Source: an uncultured Oscillibacter sp.
Lineage (GTDB): Bacteria; Bacillota; Clostridia; Oscillospirales; Oscillospiraceae
Assembly: GCA_910584075.1 (NCBI GenBank)
Contig: CAJTZI010000001.1
Coordinates: 149,138-213,137, forward strand
Length of the DNA: 64,000 nt
Direction: 5' to 3'
The translations under genes and the position numbers were made by a program. This document shows, piece by piece, positions 24,828 to 33,395 of this stretch. The notes under the pieces are model-generated. The model was not told the DNA's origin and did not search any database. It was given only the letters and a program-made list of their open reading frames with translations. How positions within the stretch are numbered: the stretch's first letter is position 1; every line of letters starts with the position of its first letter.

Positions 24828-25670
24828 TTATCTGGCTGTGGTGCGGTCGTAGGCCACAATGACCCGCCGGTTGGGCTCGGTGCCCGTGGAGTAGGTGGTG
24901 ACGCCGGGCACATCCTGGAGGGCGGTGTGGATTACATGGCGCTCATAGGCGTTCATAGGTTCCAGGGGAACGCTGCGGCGGTATTTGACCACCTTTCCCG
25001 CCACCTTCCTCGCCAGGTGCTGGAGACTCTGTTCCCGCTTGTCCCGGTAGCCCTCCGCATCCAGCTGGACCCGGACCCGGCCGCCGCCGGCGCGGTTGAC
25101 GGAGTAGCTGGTGAGCTGCTGAATGGCGTCCAGGGTCTCTCCCCGGCGGCCGATCAGAGCCCCCATCTGCTTACCCTCCAGAATGACTTTGTAGCGGCCC
25201 TTCTCCGGCTGGTAGACCCGGATATTCGCGGAGCACTCCATGTGCTCCAAAAGGCCGGTGAGGAAGGTCCGGATGGCTTGGGCCTTCTCGTCGTCCACCT
25301 CATCACCCAAGTCCTGGAGGGCGGGTGCGGGACAGAGCTCCTCCGCTTTGGGAGCGGCGGCCCTGTCCTCTTTGTGCTCCTGCCGCCTGGGCTTTTCCCG
25401 GCGGGGCTGTCTGGGCTCCTGCTTCGGCTCCGGCCGGAACTCCGCTTTGGATTCCGGTCTGGTCTCCGCCTTTGCCGCCGGAGCGGGCTCCTCCTCGGGG
25501 CCGTGATAGACCCGGACCCGGGCGGGGCTGCTGCCGATGCCCAGGAAGCCGGACTTGGCCCGCTCCAAAATTTCAACGGACACGTCGTCCCGGTCCAGGC
25601 CCAGCTGCGCCAGGGCCTTGCTGACGGCCTCGTCCTCGGTCTTGCCCGTTACATCGATAAACTCTCTCAT
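24828..25670 (-). CDS. jag: RNA-binding protein Jag/KhpB
   Basis: A 280-residue protein with the N-terminal Jag domain (MREFIDVTGKTEDEAVSKAL, then KSGFLGIGSSPARV), a long charged linker rich in Pro, Arg, Lys and Glu (about residues 60-120), a KH domain with GALIGRRGETLDAIQQL, and a C-terminal R3H domain (VPLEPMNAYERHVIHTAL). KhpB partners KhpA in RNA binding and cell-elongation control and is almost always next to yidC, as here (9 bases). ATG 25670 gives the canonical start; a TTG at 25682 is an alternative. Confidence 0.93.
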   Translation of the reverse strand: MREFIDVTGKTEDEAVSKALAQLGLDRDDVSVEILERAKSGFLGIGSSPARVRVYHGPEEEPAPAAKAETRPESKAEFRPEPKQEPRQPRREKPRRQEHKEDRAAAPKAEELCPAPALQDLGDEVDDEKAQAIRTFLTGLLEHMECSANIRVYQPEKGRYKVILEGKQMGALIGRRGETLDAIQQLTSYSVNRAGGGRVRVQLDAEGYRDKREQSLQHLARKVAGKVVKYRRSVPLEPMNAYERHVIHTALQDVPGVTTYSTGTEPNRRVIVAYDRTTAR

Positions 25671-25678
25671 AACGGCTC

Positions 25679-26833
25679 TCAATCCTCCGTATCGTATCGG
25701 TCCGCCTTGTAAGAGCGGCCGCGGGCATAGGGGCGATCACCGACCCGGCCCGCCTCGGTAGTACTGGGCTTTTTCGCCCGTGTTTTAGCCTCCTGGGCCT
25801 CTTGGCGCTTCTCCTTCAGAGACTTCTTCCGGGCGGCCTCCTGTTTCTGCTGTTCCTGGAGGACCTTGGCCTCCTCCTGGCGGCGCTTGCGGTCGGCCTC
25901 CCTGGCCTCAAACCGGGCGTCCTCCTCCTCCTGGAGACGTCTGGTATAGAACTTGCCCAGAATGGCCTCCTGAATGATGGAAAAGGCGCTCTGGGCGATC
26001 CAGTACACACCCAGGGCCGCGGGCATGATGAAAGCGATGTAGACACTCATCAGAGGCATCATCAGCATCATGGTCTTTCCGCTGGCGGCGGCGGAGCCCT
26101 GATTCTGGGTGCCGGCCATGGAGACCTTGCTCAGAAGGAAGCTCAAAAGGCCGGAGAGGATGGGAATCAGAATAATGCCGATCAGGGCGGGGGTGACGCC
26201 GCTTTTCAAAGCGCCGAAAGCACTGCTGGGCAGGGTTGTGAGATCCAGACCCAGAAAGTGATAATCCACATTGACCCAGTTGGGGTTTTCCGTCAGGAAG
26301 GCCTTTACAATGGGATTTTCCGCATTGCTGGAGATGTGCTGGATGATCTCAATCTGTGCATAGGCGCCGTCATTGCCGTTGGCCAGTGTGGACCAGTTGA
26401 GATTCAGGGAGGTGATCACATCCTTGGCCTTTTGCAGCACCTCCAGGTTGGCGGTGCGGCTGCCGAAGTTCATGAAGAAAACCACAGGCTCCCGGATGAT
26501 ATAGTACAGGGCTATCAGAATCGGCATGGGCAAAAAGCTCCAGAGGCAGCCGCTCATGGGGTTGATGCCCTCCTCGGCGTAGAACTTCTGCATCTCCTCG
26601 TTCATCTTCATCTGATTGTTGGCGTACTTCTTCTGAATCTCCTGCATCCTGCCGGACATCCGGTTCATACGCACCATGCTCTTCTTGGACTTCATCTGGA
26701 AAGGCAGCATGATCAGCTTGATCACCAGGGTGAAGAAGATCAGGGACAGGCCATAGGAGCCGGTCATGTTATAAAAGATCCGCAGCAAAGCCGCGAAGGG
26801 GATACAGATATAGTATCCGATGGTTGAAAACAT
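25679..26833 (-). CDS. yidC: Membrane protein insertase YidC/SpoIIIJ
   Basis: A 384-residue YidC/Oxa1 insertase. The core with GLSLIFFTLVIKLIMLPFQM, the two-helix cytoplasmic hairpin (MQEIQKKYANNQMKMNEEMQ), GCLWSFLPMPILIALYYIIR and the terminal helices MMLMMPLMSVYIAFIMPAAL and GVYWIAQSAFSI are typical. A long basic coiled-coil tail (about residues 310-384, KRRQEEAKVLQEQQKQEAARK) binds ribosomes in relatives. Unlike many Firmicutes copies no lipobox cysteine is evident at the N terminus. The start at 26833 has GGAGGAAAC; the preceding 283 bases after yidD contain no gene. Confidence 0.94.
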   Translation of the reverse strand: MFSTIGYYICIPFAALLRIFYNMTGSYGLSLIFFTLVIKLIMLPFQMKSKKSMVRMNRMSGRMQEIQKKYANNQMKMNEEMQKFYAEEGINPMSGCLWSFLPMPILIALYYIIREPVVFFMNFGSRTANLEVLQKAKDVITSLNLNWSTLANGNDGAYAQIEIIQHISSNAENPIVKAFLTENPNWVNVDYHFLGLDLTTLPSSAFGALKSGVTPALIGIILIPILSGLLSFLLSKVSMAGTQNQGSAAASGKTMMLMMPLMSVYIAFIMPAALGVYWIAQSAFSIIQEAILGKFYTRRLQEEEDARFEAREADRKRRQEEAKVLQEQQKQEAARKKSLKEKRQEAQEAKTRAKKPSTTEAGRVGDRPYARGRSYKADRYDTED

Positions 26834-27115
26834 AGACGTTTCCTCCAAAAAGTAAATGAGGTCAGGGCAGGAGAGGAGCCAGGAAAAACCGCGGCTGCTC
26901 CAGTGGACCCGTCGAAGGCGGATCAAATAGTTGCAGACAGTTTCGCCGTGTATGCGGCGGCAAAGCCCTGACCCTGGGACCCTGGCCGCCCCTGATCACA
27001 CAAAGACGGGGCATCCGCGACGCGGCAGAACCTGCGGCGGATGTCCGAGGGCGGCGGAGCCGGTTGACAGACCGGTGAAGGGGGAATTGGAGAGAGATCA
27101 GCCTCCCTCTTTCCC

Positions 27116-27325
27116 TTACGGCACGGGGTCGTATCCCCCCTTGTGAAAGGGATTGCAGCGCAGAATTCTTCTGAACGCCAGCCAGCCGCCCTTGAGAGCG
27201 CCGTATTTCTCAACGGCCTCCAGGGCGTATTGGGAGCAGGTGGGAATGTAGTTGCAGCAGCGGGGCCGGTAGGGCGACACCGCCCTCTGGTAAAACCGGA
27301 TGGCCAAAATGAAAATCCGCTTCAT
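27116..27325 (-). CDS. yidD: Membrane protein insertion efficiency factor YidD
   Basis: A 69-residue protein with the invariant YQRAVSPYRPRCCNYIPTCS, YALEAVEKYGALKG and RRILRCNPFHKGGYDPVP. YidD sits at the inner membrane and aids YidC-dependent insertion. Its ATG overlaps the rnpA stop (ATGA) and GGAGGAAAG precedes it. The longer frame to 27391 lies in rnpA and is not used. Confidence 0.95.
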   Translation of the reverse strand: MKRIFILAIRFYQRAVSPYRPRCCNYIPTCSQYALEAVEKYGALKGGWLAFRRILRCNPFHKGGYDPVP

Positions 27326-27666
27326 CTTTCCTCCTCCAGAAGGTTCAGCTTTCGGCAGGAGCGCAGGAACGTGTCGTTGAGTTCCCTCCAAGAGGTCGTC
27401 ACCGTTCTCCCCCGGGCCACCAGAATGACATCCCAGCCCCTCTGGAGCTTGTCCCGGTTGAGGCGGAACACCTCCCGCAGCCGGCGGCGGGCCCGGTTCC
27501 GCGTCACCGCGTTTCCGATCTTCGTGGAGGCGGTGATTCCCAGACGGGTGCGGCCCAGCCTGTTCTTCCGGCAGTAGACCACCATGGAACCGTTTACGGC
27601 GGAGGAACCCCGCTGATACACCCGGCGGAACTCATAATTCTCTTTCAGCGTACAAGCCCGCTTCAT
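27322..27666 (-). CDS. rnpA: Ribonuclease P protein component
   Basis: A 114-residue basic protein that assists the catalytic RNase P RNA in 5' maturation of tRNAs. The N-terminal LKENYEFRRVYQRGSS and the RNR-type motif GNAVTRNRARRRLREVFR are diagnostic. It lies between rpmH and yidD in the universal order. The start is at MKRACTLKENYEF. Confidence 0.95.
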   Translation of the reverse strand: MKRACTLKENYEFRRVYQRGSSAVNGSMVVYCRKNRLGRTRLGITASTKIGNAVTRNRARRRLREVFRLNRDKLQRGWDVILVARGRTVTTSWRELNDTFLRSCRKLNLLEEER

Positions 27667-27773
27667 CTCATTCCCCAGCTTTCCTGAACAAAAACTCTTT
27701 TAGGGACGGAGGAATCTAAGAAAATTCCAGCCGTCCCTGAAGACGTTGTTCAAGTGTCTCCCGCGTGCTGTGC

Positions 27774-27914
27774 TCAGTAGGACAGACGCGCGCGGCCCTT
27801 GGCGCGGCGGCGGGCCAGAACCTTGCGGCCGTTGGCGGTAGCCATCCTCTTGCGGAAGCCATGGACCTTCTGGCCGTGGAGCTTCTTGGGCTGATAGGTA
27901 CGTTTCGTAGCCAT
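27774..27914 (-). CDS. rpmH: 50S ribosomal protein L34
   Basis: A 46-codon very basic protein: MATKRTYQPKKLHGQKVHGF, then RKRMATANGRKVLARRRAKG and RARLSY before the TGA. This is the standard L34 sequence with the 44-46 residue length. A strong AGGAGGTG ribosome binding site lies 8 bases before the ATG. It is the first gene of the rpmH-rnpA-yidD-yidC-jag operon and was too short for simple ORF length cut-offs. Confidence 0.97.
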   Translation of the reverse strand: MATKRTYQPKKLHGQKVHGFRKRMATANGRKVLARRRAKGRARLSY

Positions 27915-28036
27915 TTTGAGACACCTCCTGTTACAATTGCGTCCGCCCGTAGGCGGCGCTTACTCGACACCGTTCTCCATCCGGAGACCGGCGCAGTAAA
28001 CTTTCAATGCGCTCACTGACTTAATGCGCATTGGAT

Positions 28037-28065
28037 AGTATACCTTCTTTTTCAAAAGGTGTCAA
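28037..28065 (-). promoter_or_regulatory. Sigma-A promoter of the rpmH operon
   Basis: On the - strand TTGACA (28065-28060), 17 bases, TATACT (28042-28037), about 120 bases ahead of rpmH. Confidence 0.8.
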
Positions 28066-28209
28066 GATGTACTTCAAATTTCCCTGAAATTCTCCTCTTT
28101 TCATTCTTTTTCGAAAGATTTTCTACATATAGCGCCCGTCTTTCAAAAAAAATCTAAATCTTGCGCCGTTTCGGACAATTTTTTTTGAGCTTTTATATTA
28201 GAATAAGTA

Positions 28210-28238
28210 TTGCCTCTCTTTGCTTTTTTTGCTATAAT
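28210..28238 (+). promoter_or_regulatory. Probable dnaA promoter
   Basis: TTGCCT (28210-28215), 17 bases, TATAAT (28233-28238), 72 bases ahead of the dnaA start and divergent from the rpmH promoter. The 28040-28300 stretch is notably AT-rich; no perfect DnaA box was seen in it. Confidence 0.65.
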
Positions 28239-28310
28239 GAGTTGTATTATTTTGTCCATTTTTCACGATACTTTTCCCAGCAACTCAAAATTAGAGAGAG
28301 GTGTTTCCTT

Positions 28311-29627
28311 TTGAACTCTGTCGCCGACATATGGGACAATATTCTGGTACAGCTGAAACAGGACCTCTCGGAGACCACCATCGCCACCTGGTTCGACGAA
28401 CTGGAGGCTGTGGATATCCGGGGGAACACATTTTTTCTCCACTGCTCCAACGATTTCAAAAAAGGCTATATCGAATCTCTGTTTCTGAAAAACATCAAAG
28501 CGGCCCTGCGGGACATATTCTCCATGGACTTCGAGGTCTCCATTCTGGACGATCCCTCCTTCTCGGAGTTCAAGGGTCCGGCGTTGAAAAAGAAAGAGGA
28601 CCGCTTTACCTCCGAGGAGTTCACCTTTGAAACTTTTGTGGTGGGCCCCTCCAACAAGCTGGCCTACGCGGCCTCCATGGCGGTGGCGGAGCATCCGGCC
28701 CAGAACTACAACCCCCTCCTCATCTACGGGGATTCCGGCCTTGGCAAGACCCACCTTCTCAACTCCATCGCCAACGTCATCCGCAGGGACGACTCCCGTT
28801 CCAAAATTGTCTACATCAAGGGAGACGACTTTATCAATGAGTTCATCGAGCTGGTCCGGGCCGGCCGGGGCAGCGAGTTCAGGGCCAAGTACCGCAGCGC
28901 AGACCTGCTGCTGGTGGACGATGTGCAGTTCGTGGCCGGCAAGGAACAGGTGCAGAATGAATTCTTCCACACCTTCAACACCCTCTATGAGTCCGGCCGT
29001 CAGATCGTGCTGACCTCCGACCGGCCGCCCTCCGAGATGACGCTGCTGGACGACCGGCTCCGCACCCGGTTTGAGTGGGGACTGCTGGTGGATGTGGCTC
29101 CACCCGACTTTGAAACCCGGGTGGCCATTGTCAAGAACAAAGCCGCCATTCTGGGCATGAACCTGCCGGACAAGGTTGCCTTTACCATCGCGGAAAAAGC
29201 AACCGCCAATGTCCGCCAGCTGGAGGGAATCGTCAACAAGCTGCTGGCCTACAAGGACCTGCTGGGAGACGAGACCAACGAGGACACCGTATCCCGGGCC
29301 ATTCAGGATATTTTGAAGCGCAGCAGTGAGTACATCCCCACCCCGGAGGCCATTCTGGACTACATCAGCAAGTACTACGGCGTGGAGGAATCCCTCATTC
29401 GAGGCCAGCAGAGGGTGCGGGACGCCGTGCAGGCCCGGCAGATCGCCATGTACCTCATCCGCTCCATGACCAACATCTCCGTGGTGGACATCGGAAAGGT
29501 CTTTGACAACCGGGATCACTCCACCGTCCTTTACTCCATTCAGCGGGTGGAGGACAAGATGAAACGGGACCCCGCCTACGCTGAGAAGATCAAGGAGATC
29601 AAAACCAACATCAACTCCAAACGATGA
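28311..29627 (+). CDS. dnaA: Replication initiator DnaA
   Basis: A 438-residue AAA+ initiator that binds DnaA boxes and melts oriC. Domain I begins at the TTG (NSVADIWDNILVQLKQDLSE); the AAA+ domain has NPLLIYGDSGLGKTHLLNSI (Walker A) and LLLVDDVQFVAGKEQ (Walker B), with sensor regions following; domain IV contains VRDAVQARQIAMYLIRSM and the DNA-contacting DNRDHSTVLYSIQRV. The TTG at 28311 is chosen because AGAGAGGTG precedes it at 28294-28302 and it starts the conserved domain; the longer in-frame extension upstream to 28161 would cover the promoter. Confidence 0.96.
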   Translation: MNSVADIWDNILVQLKQDLSETTIATWFDELEAVDIRGNTFFLHCSNDFKKGYIESLFLKNIKAALRDIFSMDFEVSILDDPSFSEFKGPALKKKEDRFTSEEFTFETFVVGPSNKLAYAASMAVAEHPAQNYNPLLIYGDSGLGKTHLLNSIANVIRRDDSRSKIVYIKGDDFINEFIELVRAGRGSEFRAKYRSADLLLVDDVQFVAGKEQVQNEFFHTFNTLYESGRQIVLTSDRPPSEMTLLDDRLRTRFEWGLLVDVAPPDFETRVAIVKNKAAILGMNLPDKVAFTIAEKATANVRQLEGIVNKLLAYKDLLGDETNEDTVSRAIQDILKRSSEYIPTPEAILDYISKYYGVEESLIRGQQRVRDAVQARQIAMYLIRSMTNISVVDIGKVFDNRDHSTVLYSIQRVEDKMKRDPAYAEKIKEIKTNINSKR

Positions 29628-29874
29628 CCTTTTTTCCACATTTCCCGTGGAAAAAGAACAATACTCTGTGGATAACACGCTTTCCCGGGAAAGGCTGGGG
29701 AAAGAGGCGAAAAAGAGGGAACTCCCCTGTGGAGGGTCTGTCCCTTCTCCCCCAACGGACTTCGATTTTTATCCACATAATTTTTTCCTACGGCTTCTAT
29801 TTCTTCAAAAATTATTTATTTTCTTTTTTAGAGAGCACGATTCCCTCTATTCTGACTGAAAGGAAACCACCGCT
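29628..29874. other. oriC: Probable replication origin (dnaA-dnaN spacer)
   Basis: The 247-base spacer has perfect DnaA boxes TGTGGATAA (29667-29675, reverse) and TTATCCACA (29769-29777, forward), a near box TTTTCCACA (29632-29640) and a weaker CGTGGAAAA (29646-29654). Immediately after the forward box comes an AT-rich run to 29830 (AATTTTTTCC, ATTATTTATTTTCTTTTTT) suited to be the unwinding element. This is the usual arrangement in Firmicutes. Confidence 0.8.
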
Positions 29875-30990
29875 ATGATGAAGTTCTCCTGTGAGAAGGC
29901 GCTGCTGCAAAGCGCCATTGCCGTCACCAGCCGCGCCGTGGCTCAGAAAAGCTCCATCCCCGCTCTGGAGGGCCTGTTTCTCCGGGCCGGAGAGGAATTG
30001 ACCGTCTCCGGCTATAATATGAATACCGGCATCCGCACCAGGATCTCCGCCGGGGTCGACGAGAGAGGAGAGATTGTGCTGAACGCCCGCCTTTTCGGCG
30101 ATATCATCCGGCGGATGCCCGATGATATGATCACCTTCTCCGCCGATGAGCGGCAGATGGTTCACCTCAGCTGCGGCGACGCGGATTTTGATATTCTGGG
30201 TCTGTCCGCCGCCGACTATCCGGATCTCCCGGAGGTGGAGGACGAATACTCCGTGTCTATCCAGCAAAAAGTCCTGCGGGCCATGATCGAGGAGACCTCC
30301 TTTGCCGTCTCCAGCAACGAGAGCCGCCCGGTGCATACCGGCGCTCTGTTTGAGATCAGCGAGAGGGGATTGACCATGGTGGCGGTGGACGGGTTCCGTC
30401 TGGCCGTACGGAGGGAGCCACTGGAACAGCTGGCGGGAGGCGCCTTCTCCTTCGTGGCCCCCGGTTCCGCCCTCAACGAGGTGAAGAGCATCTGCGGCGA
30501 TACGGAGGACACCGCCTCCGTTACCCTGGGTAAGAGGCATATCCTTTTTGAGGTGGGAGATACGGAATTGATCTGCCGACGTCTGGAGGGAGAATTTCTG
30601 GACTATAAAAACGCCATTCCCCGGTCAAACCCCATCTCCGTTGTGGCGGAGACAAAGTCCCTCATTGAGAGCATCGACCGGGTGTCGGTGGTGATCTCCG
30701 ACAAGCTGAAAAGCCCTGTGCGGTGTGTGTTCGGCCATGACAAGGTGATGCTGTCCGCCAAGACCGGCAACGGCGAGGCAAAGGACGTCTGCCGCCTCTG
30801 CGGTGACGGCGGCGATTTGGAGATTGGATTCAACAACCGCTACCTCATGGAGGCACTGCGGTATGCTCCGGCGGATACGGTGAAGATCGAGCTGAATACC
30901 GGGGTTTCCCCGGCGATTATTGTTCCAACAGATGAAAATGATAATTTTTTGTACATGGTGCTGCCGGTGCGGCTGAAATCGGCGGAGTGA
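29875..30990 (+). CDS. dnaN: DNA polymerase III beta subunit (sliding clamp)
   Basis: A 371-residue clamp made of three similar domains that encircles DNA and tethers polymerase and repair factors. MKFSCEKALLQSAIAVTSRA at the start, FDILGLSAADYPDLPEVE, SSNESRPVHTGALFEI and the end ENDNFLYMVLPVRL are typical. AAAGGAAACC precedes the ATG at 29875; a second ATG follows at 29878. Position directly after dnaA and oriC is conserved. Confidence 0.96.
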   Translation: MMKFSCEKALLQSAIAVTSRAVAQKSSIPALEGLFLRAGEELTVSGYNMNTGIRTRISAGVDERGEIVLNARLFGDIIRRMPDDMITFSADERQMVHLSCGDADFDILGLSAADYPDLPEVEDEYSVSIQQKVLRAMIEETSFAVSSNESRPVHTGALFEISERGLTMVAVDGFRLAVRREPLEQLAGGAFSFVAPGSALNEVKSICGDTEDTASVTLGKRHILFEVGDTELICRRLEGEFLDYKNAIPRSNPISVVAETKSLIESIDRVSVVISDKLKSPVRCVFGHDKVMLSAKTGNGEAKDVCRLCGDGGDLEIGFNNRYLMEALRYAPADTVKIELNTGVSPAIIVPTDENDNFLYMVLPVRLKSAE

Positions 30991-30994
30991 GATT

Positions 30995-31210
30995 ATGAAA
31001 ACCATTACGATTGCAACAGAGTGGATCAAGCTCCAGGATCTGCTGAAATTCGCGGGACTCGTGGAGACCGGCGGCGAGGCCAAGGAACTGATTCAGGCCG
31101 GCCAGGTTCAGGTGGGAGGAGAAGTCTGTCTCCAGAGGGGAAAGAAAATCCGTCCCGGGGACGACGTGTTATTTAACGGCGACCATTATACGGTGGGTTA
31201 TGCGGATTGA
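30995..31210 (+). CDS. yaaA: S4-domain RNA-binding protein YaaA
   Basis: A 71-residue single S4 domain protein: WIKLQDLLKFAGLVETGGEAKELIQAGQVQVGGEVC followed by RGKKIRPGDDVLF. The B. subtilis relative YaaA/RlbA is linked to ribosome assembly. It starts 4 bases after dnaN and overlaps recF by 11 bases, as in most Firmicutes. Confidence 0.92.
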   Translation: MKTITIATEWIKLQDLLKFAGLVETGGEAKELIQAGQVQVGGEVCLQRGKKIRPGDDVLFNGDHYTVGYAD

Positions 31211-32303
31211 CCGCCTGGAGCTGGAGGGATTCCGGAATTACGGATGCCAGGCCGCGGATTTTGACTCCCGGTGCAACGTGATTTTTGGGGAGAACGCCCA
31301 AGGGAAGACCAATCTGCTGGAGGCGCTGGTATACCTCTCCCGGGGAAAGTCCCCGCGGGCCAGAACGGACCGGGAGATGATCGGTTTTGCCGCCCCCGCC
31401 GCCCGCATATCCGCCCGGGTCTTTGCCCGGGAACGGGAGTTTTTGGTACGGGTGGATCTGTTTCGGGACCGGCGGCGGAAGATGTCCGTCAACCAGGTGT
31501 CAGCCAAGAACAGCGCTGCGCTCAGCGAGGTTTGTCAGACCGTGTTTTTCTGTCCGGAGGATCTGTTTCTCATTCGGGAGGGAGCCGCCGTTCGGCGGAA
31601 GTTTATGGATACTGCTTTATGCCAGCTGCGGCCCCGGTATGCCGCCGCCCTGGCGGAGTACGGTCGGACCTACGATCACAAGACCCGGATTCTCCGGGAC
31701 GCGGAGGAGCGGCCGGACCTGCTGGATATTCTGCCGGAGTTCAATGAGCGGATGGTGTGCCTAGGGGCGGTGCTGGTTCACTACCGCCAGCAGTTCACCG
31801 CGCGGCTCAGCGAGTACGCCGCCGTCCACCACCGGGAGTGCTCCGGAGGGAGGGAGGACCTGGAGATCCGATATAAGACCGTCTCGTCTGTGGAGGACCC
31901 GGCGTCGGAGGTCTCCGTTCTCGTAGAGCAGCTGCGGCATCATATGAAGGAACACCAGGCGGCGGAGCGGGCTTCCCGGCTGTGCCTCTCCGGACCACAC
32001 AAGGACGATCTGCTGGTGAGCATCGACGGCAGGGACGCCAAGCAGTACGCCTCCCAGGGACAGACACGGACGGCGGCACTGGCCATGAAGCTGGCGGAGC
32101 GGGAGATCTATCGGAATGTCTCCGGGGAATACCCGGTGCTGCTGTTGGACGATGTGCTCAGCGAGCTGGATCCCAGGAGGCAGGAATTTGTGCTCAATCG
32201 GATTGCCGGAGGACAGGTGTTCATCACCTGCTGTGAGGATGACAGGCTTCCCCAGATGCTGGGGGGGAAGGTGTTCCATGTGGAACGAGGGGTGATTGGG
32301 TGA
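31200..32303 (+). CDS. recF: DNA replication and repair protein RecF
   Basis: A 367-residue SMC-like ATPase of the RecFOR gap-repair and RecA-loading pathway. LELEGFRNYGCQAADF at the start, Walker A IFGENAQGKTNLLEAL, the signature LSGPHKDDLLV and Walker B YPVLLLDDVLSELDPRR are all present. The start lies inside yaaA (ATGCGGATTGA). A gene-free 530-base spacer follows. Confidence 0.95.
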   Translation: MRIDRLELEGFRNYGCQAADFDSRCNVIFGENAQGKTNLLEALVYLSRGKSPRARTDREMIGFAAPAARISARVFAREREFLVRVDLFRDRRRKMSVNQVSAKNSAALSEVCQTVFFCPEDLFLIREGAAVRRKFMDTALCQLRPRYAAALAEYGRTYDHKTRILRDAEERPDLLDILPEFNERMVCLGAVLVHYRQQFTARLSEYAAVHHRECSGGREDLEIRYKTVSSVEDPASEVSVLVEQLRHHMKEHQAAERASRLCLSGPHKDDLLVSIDGRDAKQYASQGQTRTAALAMKLAEREIYRNVSGEYPVLLLDDVLSELDPRRQEFVLNRIAGGQVFITCCEDDRLPQMLGGKVFHVERGVIG

Positions 32304-32835
32304 TCCCCAGTCTTGGATGTTTCTCGCCCTGACGGGCGGGGAGGATTTCAGCCATGATGATGGCTGGGCAATGCACCCCCCATTTTCTCTTTTTCTGAGC
32401 GCAGAAAAAGAGAAAACGGGCCGTGCACGGTCCAAAAGAGAAAAAGACGCTGGGGCGGAATTTGACCGCGAGGGTCAAATTCGCCCAAATGCGGGGGTCT
32501 TCTCAGACGGTGCCCGGAAATTTGGCAGTCTCAATCCGGCTGCGGCTGACAGTGTTCCGCTCTTTGGCGCTCTGCCGCAGTTGGGACTGCCTCCGAGATT
32601 GTTTTGCAGGTTTGACGCAAGGCCCCTTGCGTCGATTCCCGCGCTTCGCGCCTAGCTGGTATCGTGCGGGGCGGCCCGCCCTCTGATCACCACCAGGCCG
32701 TTAGGCAAATTATTCATTCCGAGCTGTTTCCTTAAAGATTTTCCCTTTAGGAGAAGGTGCCATTTGCGGAGCAAATGGTGGAGCAGAATGTTGATCTCCG
32801 CGCCTGATTCGCCATATGAAGTGAGGAGGGATGAT
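32304..32835. repeat. 532-base spacer rich in inverted repeats
   Basis: No plausible gene. It holds a perfect 15-bp inverted repeat, TTTTCTCTTTTTCTG (32383-32397), loop AGCG, complement 32402-32416, nested in TGCAC/GTGCA; a GAATTTGACC (32458-32467), loop GCGAG, complement 32473-32482; CAGCCAT-GATG-ATGGCTG (32350-32367); CGCAAGG-CC-CCTTGCG (32618-32633) and CCATTTGC-GGA-GCAAATGG near 32760-32778. Such a series of hairpins in one spacer suggests a composite of dispersed repeats or a structured RNA. Confidence 0.6.
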
Positions 32836-33393
32836 ATGACAGATTCAAAGAAAATCCTCAAGGGAATTGCGCTTGCCTTGCTTTTAATTCTGCTGGGTAT
32901 TGAGGTCTGTATGGAGATGCGGTACTCCTGTGACGAGGCGGTGGTGACGTCGGAGAACACAGAAGCCATTCTGCGGCGGGTGCCGGAGGTGGAGATCACG
33001 GAGGAGGACCGGGATCTGGTTGAGGCGTTCTCCCGGTGCACTGCTGTTCGGGAGCTGATGGAGAGCGGTGAGAGTGGGGATTTATCGGCCGCGGAGAACC
33101 CGAAGCTGATGGAGGCGGCGGAATCGCAGCTTTCCCCGGAGAGCGCGGCGGCTGTCGTGGTGAGTGTGATTTTTTATGAGGAGAATCCGTCCCTGTATGT
33201 CAATTGGACGGATGGCGGGGGCCATATGCTTGTTCTTGGAAAAGAGAGAGACGGCGCAGAGAGCGAGTATTATAAGCTGTACCGTGCCGGCAGAAGAAAA
33301 CTCTATGAGAACTGGGACAATGAACAAGCCCGGAAAACCGTGGTCCGCCGCCGGTGGCTGGCGTGGCTGCGGGACCGCGTGTGGGAGGATTGA
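32836..33393 (+). CDS. Single-anchor protein of unknown family
   Basis: A 185-residue protein with a short basic start (MTDSKKILKGI), one hydrophobic segment (about residues 8-24) and an acidic, helical first half, then a short beta-like region (YVNWTDGGGHMLVLGKERD) and a basic tail. No family recognised. The ATG at 32836 has GTGAGGAGGG ahead of it and is preferred to the upstream in-frame start at 32764, which would run through the hairpin region. Its stop is 2 bases from remB, so it probably joins the remB-gyrB transcript. Confidence 0.65.
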   Translation: MTDSKKILKGIALALLLILLGIEVCMEMRYSCDEAVVTSENTEAILRRVPEVEITEEDRDLVEAFSRCTAVRELMESGESGDLSAAENPKLMEAAESQLSPESAAAVVVSVIFYEENPSLYVNWTDGGGHMLVLGKERDGAESEYYKLYRAGRRKLYENWDNEQARKTVVRRRWLAWLRDRVWED

Positions 33394-33395
33394 CC

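Noticed and set aside
26839..27115. Possible gene between yidD and yidC
   Set aside because: No frame with a ribosome binding site or protein-like composition was seen; it looks like an untranslated spacer.
28161..28310. 50-codon extension upstream of dnaA
   Set aside because: It covers the probable dnaA promoter and AT-rich leader; the TTG at 28311 matches the conserved start of domain I.
32304..32835. CRISPR-like array in the hairpin-rich spacer
   Set aside because: The repeats are different inverted repeats, not regularly spaced identical direct repeats. No CRISPR array was found anywhere in the window.
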